A stretch of DNA of 64,000 nucleotides from Caenorhabditis elegans (lineage: Eukaryota > Nematoda > Chromadorea > Rhabditida > Rhabditidae). Where the stretch lies: assembly GCF_000002985.6 (NCBI RefSeq), contig NC_003281.10:8742001-8806000 (forward strand). The letters run 5' to 3'. Of this stretch, positions 48,201-59,500 are shown one piece after another (the first letter of the stretch is position 1; the number at the start of each line of letters is the position of its first letter). Made by a program: the position numbers and the translations under genes. Below the pieces are notes generated by a model. The model was given only the letters and a program-made list of their open reading frames with translations. It ran no database searches and was not told where the DNA came from.

Positions 48201-50338
48201 AAAAAAGAGAAACACGGGCGGACGAAAAGCGCAAACAAAGCTTATTTTGTACCCTTTTGCACATGTTTCTCATGAATTTCTTCGATACAAATATTTAAAT
48301 TTTTTAAAAAAATTTTTTGTTAAACAGATCGAAGGAGTACAGTAATCTTGAAATTTTGCTTCAAGTGATAGAAAAAACCTATTCAATTTTTCCGAATTTT
48401 TTAAAACTTTTTTTCAAAATTCAAAAAAATGAGCTAATTATTTTTGAATTGTAAAATGAATTGACATTTTTGTGTTATCTGGCTATATTTTGCACGGAAT
48501 TTTTTTTTGATTTTAGAAAAAATTGAAACAATGAAAAAAATTTTTTTGAAAAATGTTCTCTCACTTACAGATGACAAACTGAGCACTTAAAAGTGCGAAT
48601 TCCTTCATGTTTGTGAACTCTCATATAATGAACTTGAAGATCAACCGTTCCTTTTCGAATCTCACCACAGTAGAAGCAATTTTTAGGGAAGTCACTGAAA
48701 CAATTTTTCGGTTTTTTTTAATTGAGCGAAAAATTCAAAAATTTTACTTTTTTTAACAAAAAAAATCACACTCGAGATTATAAATAGAGTGAAATTTTGT
48801 TCGAATTATTTAAATTTTTTCAATAAATAACATCATTACTTATGCATTTCAACGTGCCGAGCTGCATGGTAAGCGTTGAAGACTGAATGAGGACATTTAA
48901 GGCAGGCGTATCTTATTTTTCCTTTTTTGGTCTGAAATTGTGTTATAATATATTTTTAAAAGTGAAAAAAATGTCCAACCATTGTCCTAATTGTGCCTTG
49001 GACCTCAGTTGAACCGTTTAAGTGGTCCCGAAGCTCATCTTCACCTGGATAGTCCAATCTTCTCACAGCTTTTTGTATTTTTTCATGGATTACCTTTAAA
49101 AATTAAACATGTTATGTTACTTGTATCTCGGCAGGGCGCCGGTTTTTCGAATTTTTTTTCTAAAAACGCAAAAGGAAATTTTCTTTTGGATTTTTTTGTA
49201 AAATCGAAAGAAATTTATATGTTATCTCATTTGTTTCATCAACATAAACAAAAATTAATTGAAAAATTAAATTATGTGGCTTTCCGGAAATCTTTAAAAA
49301 ACCCCGAACAAGGCGAAAAATATTCAGATTTTTCTTTTAAAAATCGGAAAAATTTCTCGATGACACCCTTGCAATCTTTGTTTTAAGAAAAAGGTCTCCT
49401 CACCATAGATTCTTGAGAATTTCTTTCTTTTTTCTTTTTATCATGTGTTCTCCGATGTCTCTTCTTTTCTTGATCTGTGAACGACAAGCTGAAATTTTCA
49501 TAATCAATTTTATTTTAAATTTTTTGAAATAACTCACAAATTACAGCCTGGTTCATCACAAGAACTTTCATTTCGCAAATGATATCCTCTCAGATGAGCT
49601 GTCAATGTGGCATGTGTTTTATACGGACGATTACAAAGGCAGCAATAGTATCGTCCATCAGGTAAGATATTCTGTAGAATACATTTAATGAATGAGTGAG
49701 TAACTTAGTTTCTTTATTAAGCTCGAAATAATCCAAAAAGCCCGAATTTCATTACGGGACTTTAAAAATTTCACTAAAATGCTACATCACACTTTAAAAT
49801 TATCTTATATGAGCTAATCTCTGATTTTGCAAACTTTTCCATGTCGCAGCGGTCGGAAATTTATTTTTATTTGAATAATGAAATAAAAATAATTGCCGAT
49901 TGTTGCAATACTGAAAAGTTTGTAAAAATTAGAGATTTTAGGAAAAACTAGGCCACTTCGGAATTATGAACCGCCGTAAGATTTTTGACACATTTTTTAA
50001 TGGCACCGTTTTTCGATTGGGTTTTTTGGGCCATTTTGAGTGTAATATAAACTCACAACATTATCAAACATTTCCCGCGAATTCTTTACTACCATTTTAT
50101 TTTCGTAGTGCCTCCGAGAAGCACGCTCGGTAACAGCTTCAATGTCGGCTGCAACATCTTCATAAACCAAAGGTCCACTTTCAAACAAATTCGTCATTTT
50201 TTTAGGTGGGACTTCCTGTGGAGAAGGTGTATTAGGAGCTTGTGATTCTTGAGAATTCAGATAATAATATGTTTTTCCATTTTCGGAAACGATTGGAGGT
50301 GGTGGCGAAGGATCACCGGTCTCAAGTGCTTCGCTCAT
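45266..50338 (-). CDS. ztf-1: C2H2 zinc-finger protein, probably ZTF-1
   Basis: Fourteen exons (50338-50057, 49671-49538, 49488-49404, 49093-48980, 48931-48840, 48694-48569, 48095-48046, 47997-47917, 47859-47669, 47159-46995, 46227-46155, 45744-45568, 45500-45396, 45339-45266) join in frame to about 582 residues. Zinc fingers in order: YYCCLCNRPYKTHATLTAHL, then CDEPGCNF...HRRTH spanning an exon junction, YACLKCPHSVFNAYHAARH, NCFYCGEIRKGTVDLQVHY, and a partial finger around FKCSVCHLRFTTTILFRDH. The C-terminal third has no fingers, is Ser/Asn-rich and ends in an acidic stretch (DDGNDNDDDD) that may activate transcription. The likely role is a nuclear DNA-binding regulator. The symbol rests on remembered neighbourhood, so treat it as tentative; the gene structure itself is well supported. 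Confidence 0.8.
46640..46985. other. GC-rich, pyrimidine-rich insert in a ztf-1 intron
   Basis: This part of the 46228-46994 intron is clearly richer in G+C than its surroundings and heavily C/T on the plus strand. It keeps a 117-codon open frame on that strand (46665-47018). GGTTCGAATCTC (about 46776) and GGTTCGAGACC (about 46823) resemble tRNA B boxes, but no tRNA fold can be drawn. Origin unknown. Confidence 0.4.
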
Positions 50339-50456
50339 TTCTTTTCTGAAATTATTGGAAAATTATTTTGATCTCCTTACGTTCAGAAGGAGGAGCAAGT
50401 AAAGATATTTGCGCAGGTCACGGAATACCGTGATAATGATTTTCGATTAAAACTTT

Positions 50457-50461
<5 letters not shown>

Positions 50462-50498
<37 letters not shown>
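50462..50498. repeat. GA microsatellite, about 18 units
   Basis: Uninterrupted GA repeats directly abut the start of the right inverted-duplication copy. The left copy has CT repeats at the equivalent place (30530-30606). Confidence 0.95.
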
Positions 50499-50501
<3 letters not shown>

Positions 50502-50870
50502 TCGATGGAATTATTCTAAAAAGCTCGACCATTAGTACTGCATTGATTTACAAAGAAGGCAAAAACAATGACGCTTTTTGCGAAAACTGGAATAGGAGCG
50601 CCGCATGCGCATGTTCTTATTTAACTATTTTTAAACGGCATTATAAGCTTTGCTCTTATAGGATTCTACGCCTCATCCCGCTACGAAGCCTGGCAAATCA
50701 GATATTTTCTAGTCTACGTGTTGGTTAAATGTCTGATAGTTTATTAAGTTCATTAAAAAAGTTTAGTTAATTTACATACAAAATAAATAGTTATAACGTA
50801 ACCTTCCCTCCTCTTTCCATTTGGTGGGTATATAGGGTGTGGAAATATGGGAAAACGTTCAGTCTCAATG
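50497..50870 (+). repeat. Inverted duplication, right copy (5' flank of the 50868 gene)
   Basis: About 98% identical to the reverse complement of 30156-30531, across some 20 kb. It contains CCTCCTCTTTCCATTTGGTG, a TATA-like box at 50829-50834 and the leader start region. A short open frame (50543-50728, ending SLANQIFSSLRVG) is present in both copies but is probably incidental. Confidence 0.9.
50829..50834 (+). promoter_or_regulatory. TATA-like box shared by all three family members
   Basis: GGTGGGTATATAGGGTGTG here matches GGTGGGTATATAAGGTGTG (about 30185-30203, minus) and GGTGGATATATAAGGTGTG (about 29535-29553, minus). The conserved distance to the leader ATG suggests a core promoter with transcription starting close to, or downstream of, the first ATG at 50847. 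Confidence 0.6.
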
Positions 50871-52307
50871 TTTCTCATCGACATTTCCCTGTTCCTCTTG
50901 TTGGGAACGTTAATCGTTGCTTGCACAGTCAAGAAAGAGAAGATAAAGTGAGTTTATAGGAATTTCAGGAATAAAGTTCACAGGTTTTATTTCCAGAGAA
51001 CGTCATAACCACAATAGAACATTGCTAAAGAGAACAGTTGGAGGAAAGAGAAAAGATACAGGACATCGGCACAGGACATCGACAATTCCACCACGGGACA
51101 AGTCGTCGTTGCACGCACCGACCGTGAAAAATGGAAACAGTTTGTCCGCAGTTGAACCCAACGGACGTATCAAAGTAAGTTTATTATTTATTATCAAAAA
51201 CCCTAATTTTTTTCAGATCGGTTACCGTCTGTCACCTTCAGTCAAAAAGGGAGAAATTGTCGCTCCAAAAGCAACCGTCACTCCAGCAGGTTGGTTTTTC
51301 CAAAAAAATCTCTTTTTCCACTACTACTGAATTTTCAGTGAATACTCGTAAACCAATCAACGAAGCTATTTCGGAAGGAATTATTCTGGACCCAACTTAT
51401 TTTAAAAATGGAGGAAATCTGGATTCGGTAAGGTGAAATTGAGCCAAAAAGGAAAATATTTAGAAAAATAAGAAAATAAAATTAGCAAGCACCGTCGAGT
51501 ACTGTAGAAATCAGAATGTGTATGCTGGCGGTGTTTGCGGACTTTTGATGACCGTAATCAAAACTTGTTGTTTTCGAAAACGAAATTTCTTTCTCTTTTC
51601 AACTAATTTTTATGCGTTTTTCGATAATCTACTGGACTTTTCTCATTGTTTTTTAACTAAAATTTTCTGAATTTCAATCTGCCGCTTGTTTAACACCAGG
51701 GCGCTGCGAGAAACTTAACAAAAATGTAACTTTGAACGCAGTAAAGTGGTTTTTTTAGTTTTCACCTTTTTTCTTCGGAAGTTGTTCGTTTTCTTCGTTG
51801 ATCTCATATTGTTAATGCGAACAAGTTTCTCATTATCAGCTATTTCTACTTTCCTGCTCCACATAGCTTTGCAAACTTCTCATTTTCTTTTATACACACT
51901 AATGCATAAACTTACGAATCTTTACAGGGCATAGTATAGTTTCCCTTCAAAACCCTTTAAATTTCCAACTTAAATCACATAATTTCGGTTAAAAGTTTAG
52001 TAGAGTTTCATATATTTTGGTTTTCTTTCCAGAAGTCGCCGAAAAACCAAAAACTTGCCGAAGAACTTCAACAATTCATTGACAATCCTGGTCTTGGTTC
52101 AAATGAGACATCCACTCTTACAGATGATAATGACGTGCCACGGGTAATTCTATTTTAATATACCGATGATATCTGAAAATCGGAGCAATTTTCTGTTTAA
52201 TAGTCGCTAACTTCTAATTGTAGGTTGTCGCCGTTCCATCACAGTGTAAAATGTTTGAGACAACCAACCAACCAACCAACTCTCAATTGCTCTTGAACTC
52301 TGAATAA
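50868..52307 (+). CDS. Small fast-diverging gene family, intact copy A (leader plus basic/Ser-rich body)
   Basis: Exons: 50868-50947, 50997-51174, 51217-51289, 51339-51427, 52033-52143 and 52224-52307, giving about 204 residues. An upstream in-frame ATG at 50847 would add seven. I prefer 50868 because only this ATG is shared with copies B and C, and because of the TATA spacing. A strongly hydrophobic leader (MFLIDISLFLLLGTLIVAC) is followed by a basic block (KKEKIKKERHNHNR, KRTVGGKRKD) and then a Ser/Pro/Asn-rich body with no recognisable domain, ending TNSQLLLNSE. It should be secreted or held by a single membrane segment. Function unknown. It is the only copy of the three with leader and body in one frame. 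Confidence 0.75.
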
Positions 52308-55300
52308 AATACTCTGACTCTGACTTCTGACTTAATACTCATTTCGTCGTCTTCCCAGTTTTTGCTCTCGTCGTCTTTCTGCGCGCCACATTTTGCTCGC
52401 ACCACCACCGGTCTTTGCAAGAATCTTAAAATCAATCTAGCTGTCGAGAATTTTCTGTTTTCTTCATCAACGCTTGAAATTTACATGTCTCATGTGGTGT
52501 AATCGATAAGGGTTTCAGTTCAAGTTTCAGTCGGCTTCCAAATTTTATATTCAACTGTAGTGTTAATATTTTTACCTTTACAGATGTCTGTAATTAATTC
52601 GATTTATCTAAGTAATGACATATTTTCTCGTTAGTAATTTTCTACGTCTAAAAATCGTCTGATTTTACTAAATTGATTTTTTAAAAAAACTATTAGCTCG
52701 TATCGAATGCACCACATCTGACGCCGTGTTTTGATAGAGATGACAGTATTCCGGCAACAATACTTTTACTATATTACTACTGTCTGTTTTCTTTATTCTG
52801 GACACATTCCTTTTGTGTGAGAAGGTGAGTGTTCGTGTAGGTCTACACAGAGACTAGACAATCAGACAGTATCGTCAAACATTTGTGTGTGTACGGGCGC
52901 CGCGGGTAATAGGAGCGCGCGCGCGCGAGTGTGAGAGACATGCAAGAGAGTAGAGACGCAGACAAATAGTGGTGTGCGCGCTTCGATTTCAAATACAAAC
53001 ATTCGGGACAGGATACCGTACTCCATTTCGACTTTCTTTTCGATTTCGATTCCACCCACCACAGACAACCATTTTGCCCCCTTCATTTTGATGATGTTTT
53101 GTTTACGCAGACACATCCTCCTCTTCTCGCCCAAACAACCAAACAATAGGCGTTAATGTATTCAATAACCTTGAAAGTTTGTACGTTTCCAGGAATATGA
53201 GTCATTTTTAAAAATAATTCTTATCAGTTTTGAGTCCTGCGTTTATATAATAAACGGCACGTCGAACATTGGAAATTGCTGTTGAAAAAGTCGATTTTTT
53301 TTGGTGAATTGCCACAAACAGTGAATCTTTTTTGTCAATTCCTATACAATGTAGACATGAACATAAGAATCAGAGAGAATCGAAAGGAAATATTTCTTAT
53401 TAATTATCTGCTTTTCATTTTTACAATAGAATAGATTTTCTGAAAGTTTAATTCGAATTAAGAGAGCACATAACGAAACGAATATTCAAAATATTACTGA
53501 ATACAATATGTTTCAACTGAAAGACCCTCAAAAAGGAAACGCTGGTCCCCAGATGAACAACACTCAGAGACGATGTTGGTGAGAAAGTGAGCAGGATCTG
53601 CTCCCACTGCTTTTGCTCATCGAACACCGCGAGTTTCCTCTACATTCTAAGTCTAACACTCTTACTATGTCCAATCGATGAAGAAAAGACGACCCCAAGA
53701 GGGAAAGACGGATTCTTTTGAGGTGTGTGTGGCTGTGTGTTGGAAGTGGGAGGGAGATGGATAGATAGTCGGAGGGATCAGACGCGAAAGTAATCTACGT
53801 CTCCGTATCCCTCGCCAGTTGAATAGCCGGTCACATCGGACATACGCGAGTGCGACCCGACGACAAAAGAGAAATAGAACAGCCTGAAGAGGTGTTAGAG
53901 AAATAGAGAAACGCGAAGAGGGGTTCGCATGAGAGACATAGAGAAGCTATGGTAGTAGAGAGACCCCCACTAGGGTCTGCTGCATCCCGTCTTCGTCCTC
54001 GTCCTCCTCTTCTCCTCTCTGTTCTGTTCTTTTTGCCTCGTCGCGTGTATGTATGCATTCAGCAGTCAGTCTGCATCTATCCATACTCTCAACCACAGCT
54101 GGGACACACTCAATCAAAAGTTACACTTGTTTTTCGCCTCTCCATCTACTTCTCGCTTTTCCCAGTCAAGTCTTGTTTTTCCTTCTGTTTTTCCACTTTT
54201 TTCCTTCCACGGACGTCGTCGTCATTCTCATTTCTCGTTTTGTCGATGTTGTTCGAGGCTTTATTCGGTCTAAATCCGATCGATATGTGATGGGTCAAGT
54301 GTCAGGTGCTCAGCGCCTTGTCGCCCCACAAAGAAAAAGACAAACCGTGTTGTCGCTGTCCGAGACATTTGTGCCGATTTTCTGTTCCTTTCGGCTACTA
54401 TCGTCAGTCTGACGACCCAATTTTTTCTGGTCTCTGACACTTATTGTCATTATGAACACCTTTTAGATATCTTCAGTGAGGAAATTGTCGGAAAATTAAT
54501 ATAATTTCTATGGTTTTTCATTATTAATTTTTATAGTCAAATTTAGAAAACAAATCCTCGATAAAATTTATTTATTTATTTTTGATTCATCAAAAAAGAA
54601 TTTTTAGCCTTGAAAAATGTTTAAAAACCAGTGAAGTTCTATTAATAAATTCTCTTGCTTCTTAAATTTTTTTTTTTAATTTTAAAAACTTTTTGTTAAA
54701 GATGTTAATTTTCTGTAGAAATTTTTATTTCACACAATAACCATTAGTTAAATTAAATTTATAACTGTTCCCCAAGTGGTTTTAAAAAATCAATAAAATG
54801 ATTTCTTGACTATCGTAATCCTTCGTGACCCCTCTGTAGAGATTTTCTTGTGTTATGCAAGTACCCCATCGTAAATTTTCTTTTCTCGATACCCGAAGTA
54901 TATCCGATCACATCTGTGTCTATGATGATACTGATTACTTTTCCATTTATATTTATCACCTTGACCGTTAATTTTCAATATTTAATTTTTCAATGACAAT
55001 ACAATGTTAATTTTTATAAGGTTATGTGGTAGAAAATGTTAGGCGAGGTTTAGAGAAAAATATAAAAGTTTATTAACTTTATTTCGCCCTTGGACGATTT
55101 TTTAAGCATCCAAATGACTCTTTTCATTTAAATTTTTATATTTTCCGATCCGTATATTATTTTCTTTTCAACTAATTTTATTAAAACATACGGCTATATG
55201 AAATAAAGCACTGGAACGCAGAAAGTTAGAGAGAAAAGGAGCAAAGCTTCCCCTTCTTGTTTGTATGTATGTGCTCCTTGTGTGCATGTGACATAGAAGA

Positions 55301-56554
55301 GCCGACGTCGCTGCGCCCCTGTGAGAATTCATGCATGCTTGGCACGATGCCAAGTTGTATGTGTCTATCTTCACCTCCTTTTTCTTCTTCTTCTCGATTG
55401 CTTCTCCCTCTCTTCCAAACGAGAACGTGATGTCGGTCTCTCCTACTGTAGGCTACTAGTTGTCTGTGTCTAATACTCTCTCATTGTCAAAGACTTCAAA
55501 TCGGGAAGATTGTGATGGTGGTTTGGTGACGAGAGAGAGATAGAGAGAGAGAGAGAAAGACACTGACGATGTCGTCGTTATCAGTGTATTTCTTCTTCTT
55601 CCTTTTCTTCCATACACAATCTGTAATTCTCTGTCGTTCTCTCAATTTGATTATCACTATTAAATGTATATTCATTCATTCACGCCCATAACTTTTTTGA
55701 CTTGACTGAATCGAAAATCGAATCGATGGCCGCTCCCCGATAATAAGAAGGAGAGAGAAAAGAGAGACGCTGCAAAAATTTTTTGTCTTTGAATGACCTC
55801 TATTCGTCGTATTGATTGACTGCTGCCGTTTGTCTTTTGTGACGAAATTTTGTACAGTTCCATTTTCTTTTATTTCAAAAATTGAGAGAAAAATATCTAA
55901 TGCTCGGCGTTAAATTTTCAATGAAAAATTTGTTCACTCAAATTGGCCCGAAAAGTCCGAAATTCATAACGAAACTTTTCAATAATTCCTCAAACTTTTT
56001 TATAGCAGTTTTACCTAAAATTCTAAATTTTGAAGAATTAGCCTTTATGCAAAATTTTGAATGGCCATAAAAGATTTTTCAATGAATTTCTGAAGAGTTT
56101 CGTAATTTGATATTTGATATTTTCAAATGGATTTTTAGTGTATTTTATAAAGCAAAACATTCTTCAATTTATTTTGTTTTCCGAATCTAATATTTAAATA
56201 TCTCTATGAAACTTTAATACTATTTTTGATACGCATTCAATTATAGATAATTGTTAAACGTTCTTTTTTCTCCGAAATTAGGTTATTTCTATTTGTTCTG
56301 TTTCTTTATTTGTCGCTCGGCCATAATAAATCAATAATTTACGGCAATATACCTCTAATCTCCCCTTTTCTGCGTAATTTTTACCGAATTTTTACAGCAC
56401 ATCACCATACAAATGAGCCACGCCTGACCTCTTGACCAGCTACAGTAACCCAAAAAAAATTATCGTAAGTTTTTTCGAATTTTTGTGGAAAATTTGTGAA
56501 TTGTATTCTCAAATGGATAATTATTTTTACAGAGTCCCCCGAAATTGCTGAAAA
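52308..56554. promoter_or_regulatory. 4.2-kb upstream region of zfp-1
   Basis: Low-complexity blocks dominate: alternating GC at 52915-52927, GAGA/TGTG stretches (53720-53760, 55530-55560) and a pyrimidine-rich patch at 53950-54420 with overlapping artefactual open frames in several registers. A TTTTTACAG acceptor at about 56532 precedes the zfp-1 start, consistent with a 5' non-coding exon or SL1 trans-splicing. No separate gene is supported. Confidence 0.45.
52915..52927. repeat. Alternating GC run
   Basis: A 13-base GCGCGC run lies in a GT/GA-rich context, the kind of sequence able to adopt Z-DNA. It is rare in this AT-rich genome. Confidence 0.7.
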
Positions 56555-59500
56555 ATGAAGGAGATGGTAGGTGGATGCTGCGTTTGTGCAGATGAGAATG
56601 GTTGGACAGACAATCCATTGATCTATTGTGATGGAGAGAATTGTGAAGTTGCAGTACATCAGGGTGAGTAGAAGTTCACAGAAATTGAAAAATTTTAGTA
56701 TTTTTCCCGATATTTCGAAAAAAAATCCAACGTTTCCAAGCATTGTTTGAAGTTTTGCTTTTTTCCATCTTATTAGATGAATTTGATTTTTTTTTTTCGA
56801 TTTTCTCTCAAAAAACCAAATTTTCCGATTAGGCCCCACCGAATTTTTATCATTTCAGGATGTTATGGAATTCAAGAAGTACCCGAAGGCGAATGGTTTT
56901 GTGCAAAATGTACGAAAGCATCAGCTATGATGCCCGGCAGTATAAATGAGGCAACATTTTGTTGTCAATTGTGTCCGTTTGACTATGGAGCATTGAAAAA
57001 AACTGATCGAAACGGATGGGCTCATGTAATTTGTGCACTTTACATTCCAGAAGTGCGATTTGGGAACGTACATAGTATGGAACCAGTCATATTAAATGAT
57101 GTACCAACTGATAAGTAAGTTTTTCTCAAGAATATGGGTAATTCAATATGAAAAATGTGTCTGATCAAGGGTGAATATTTTTTGAGTTTTCGACTTTCGA
57201 TTTTTTGACTCTCTGGAAAATCTCAAATTTTAAAAATTTCCGGTACATTTCTGAACCGAAATTTTTTTTCCAGTTTTTCGATTTTTCGACTTTCAAAAAA
57301 AAAACAACAACAAAAAATCTAAACATTTTAAACTCTTTCTTTGAAAAAATCTTGAAGTTTTATTACTATCTCGATCAATTTATATATTTTATAGATTCAA
57401 TAAACTGTGCTACATCTGCAATGAAGAACGTCCAAATGATGCGAAAAAAGGTGCATGTATGTCGTGTAACAAGTCGACGTGCAAGGTATTTTTATTTTTC
57501 TTTAAATTTCTTGTAATTTAAACGAAATTTTCAGAGGAGCTTTCACGTAACCTGTGCTCAGCGGAAAGGACTTTTATGTGAAGAAGGGGCAATAAGTCGG
57601 AATGTCAAGTATTGTGGTTATTGTGAAAATCATTTGAAGAAAGCGGTATGTTTATTGAAGATTTATGCGCTAAAAATTGAGAAAAAAGTATTAAAATCGA
57701 TTTCTTAATATTTTAAGAAAATCAGGCCAGATTATCACTTGGTTTTTCATAGAAGTGAAAATAAAAATAGAACTACAGTACCCATCAATTTCAAATATTT
57801 AATCCCTAGTCATACTGGTGCTGTGAAGGTCCGATGCTTGATAGACCAGGTGGATAGACACCTGTCTCTTGAAAAACTAGAGATTGTACGGAGTATTAGA
57901 GATTCAGAGAAGTAAAAATATGAATACAATCGTGTGTGCCCGCTTCTTCTCTGCATCTCTTCTCAGGATACTCTATTTCTGAGTCACAGCATTGGGACCC
58001 TGGAATAGCAACACAGCCATTGCGCTTCACTCTTAGAGTGAAAGAGATAGAGATGGAGAAAGAGACGTCCTCCGTCCTGTTTTCATATCTGCGTCTAAAA
58101 TCTCTTTATCCTGAGAAAAAGAAACCGAAAGAGAGGTTGAGAGAGAGAGGGAGACATTGTCGAAGGAGGTCCGCGTGCTTCCACATACACATACACACAC
58201 CATCCATTCAACACAACACACTTGAGAAGATGGAATAGACGAGAGAAGAGAGTACAGACGTTTAGACGAAATGAAATGGGTTGGGCCAACGGCTGGCTGG
58301 ATGGATGGCTGACTGAGTGTGACAACGACAAATAGTGCTCGGGGGGGGGGGGGGCACTGAGAGAGATAGACGAAGAACTCGGAGAGACATAGACACAAAA
58401 AGGAACAAATTGCTGTCGGGCCAAGCGAGTTTGGAAGAGAAAGAGACGTGCATAGAGTGTCTCTCTCTCTCTCAATTTCATAAGCTTAGATGATTCTCTG
58501 CGTCTGCTCTTCGCCGCCCCTTCTGGACTTCTTTTTCTCGGGTGGCCCCCGGCGGCCGTTGTTTCGTCTGCGCTTCTTATTTTCCTCTTTATCGTCATCG
58601 TCGTATTCCTCGCTTTGTCCTGCTTTTTCGTTTTCTCCGTCCGTACGCACACATACATACACACGCACATAGTGAGGCAACATCATTCTCTTGTGCTTCA
58701 TTTGGTTCTTCTTCGACGAATACTCGATAGATTTGAATATAGTCGTCGCCACGTCATACTCTACATTTTCCTGCTACATCATCCTTGCATCTCCCCACTT
58801 TCTCACTTGTTACGGTTTTTGCTTAACTCTCTACGTCTCTACTCACTCTCTCACCTACTTTCCTCTTCTCGTTGTGTTTGATGTCACCTTTCTCATCGTC
58901 TTCCGTCAATGGAGTTTTTTTGTCGCCAAAGAGAGACATTCACTCATTTTCTCTTCCGTCTCCCTGAAGTAGTTCTATGTTCTTTTTTTTTTTTTTCTAG
59001 ACTTTGTCATTTAACATTTTTGTTTTACATTTTGGTACATTCACAGAATTATTTCTAAATCTAAATTAAACTTTTGATCTTGAAAGTAGGCCTATCATAT
59101 AGGCCTCACCGCCTGCCTGCCTCACCTTAAGACGATCTTCGCCTGTTTCCAACTAAGTTGAATGTCTTGATTGTTCTCGGGGGTTGTCAAATTTTTGATG
59201 TTATTCTAATTCACCTAATTTAAATTAAACGGTAACAAATATCATAAAACCCTTTAGTTTTTTTTGAAAAAGTCTAATAATCTTTATTAGTTCTTTTTAC
59301 TAATGAGGACGCTGCAAATTTTTGTTTTTTTTTTCAAAATTCAGCACAAACTTTTCCAAAACACTGAGCAATGTTTTGTTCCGTCTCTTTTCAATATCTA
59401 AGTCTCCCTTTAGCTGGTCTCTACACTTCTCCGAATATCTTCAACTTCTAAGTCTATCAATCATGGGATCCTTCATTGTTGTCTTACTTCCGCGCACCTC

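Noticed and set aside
53831..54412. Overlapping long open frames upstream of zfp-1
   Set aside because: Several registers and both strands are open at once, as expected of a pyrimidine-rich block rather than a gene.
57936..58972. Dense cluster of open frames on both strands in zfp-1 intron 4
   Set aside because: Low-complexity CT/GA and CA tracts keep many frames open; products are Ser/Leu/Arg runs without domains.
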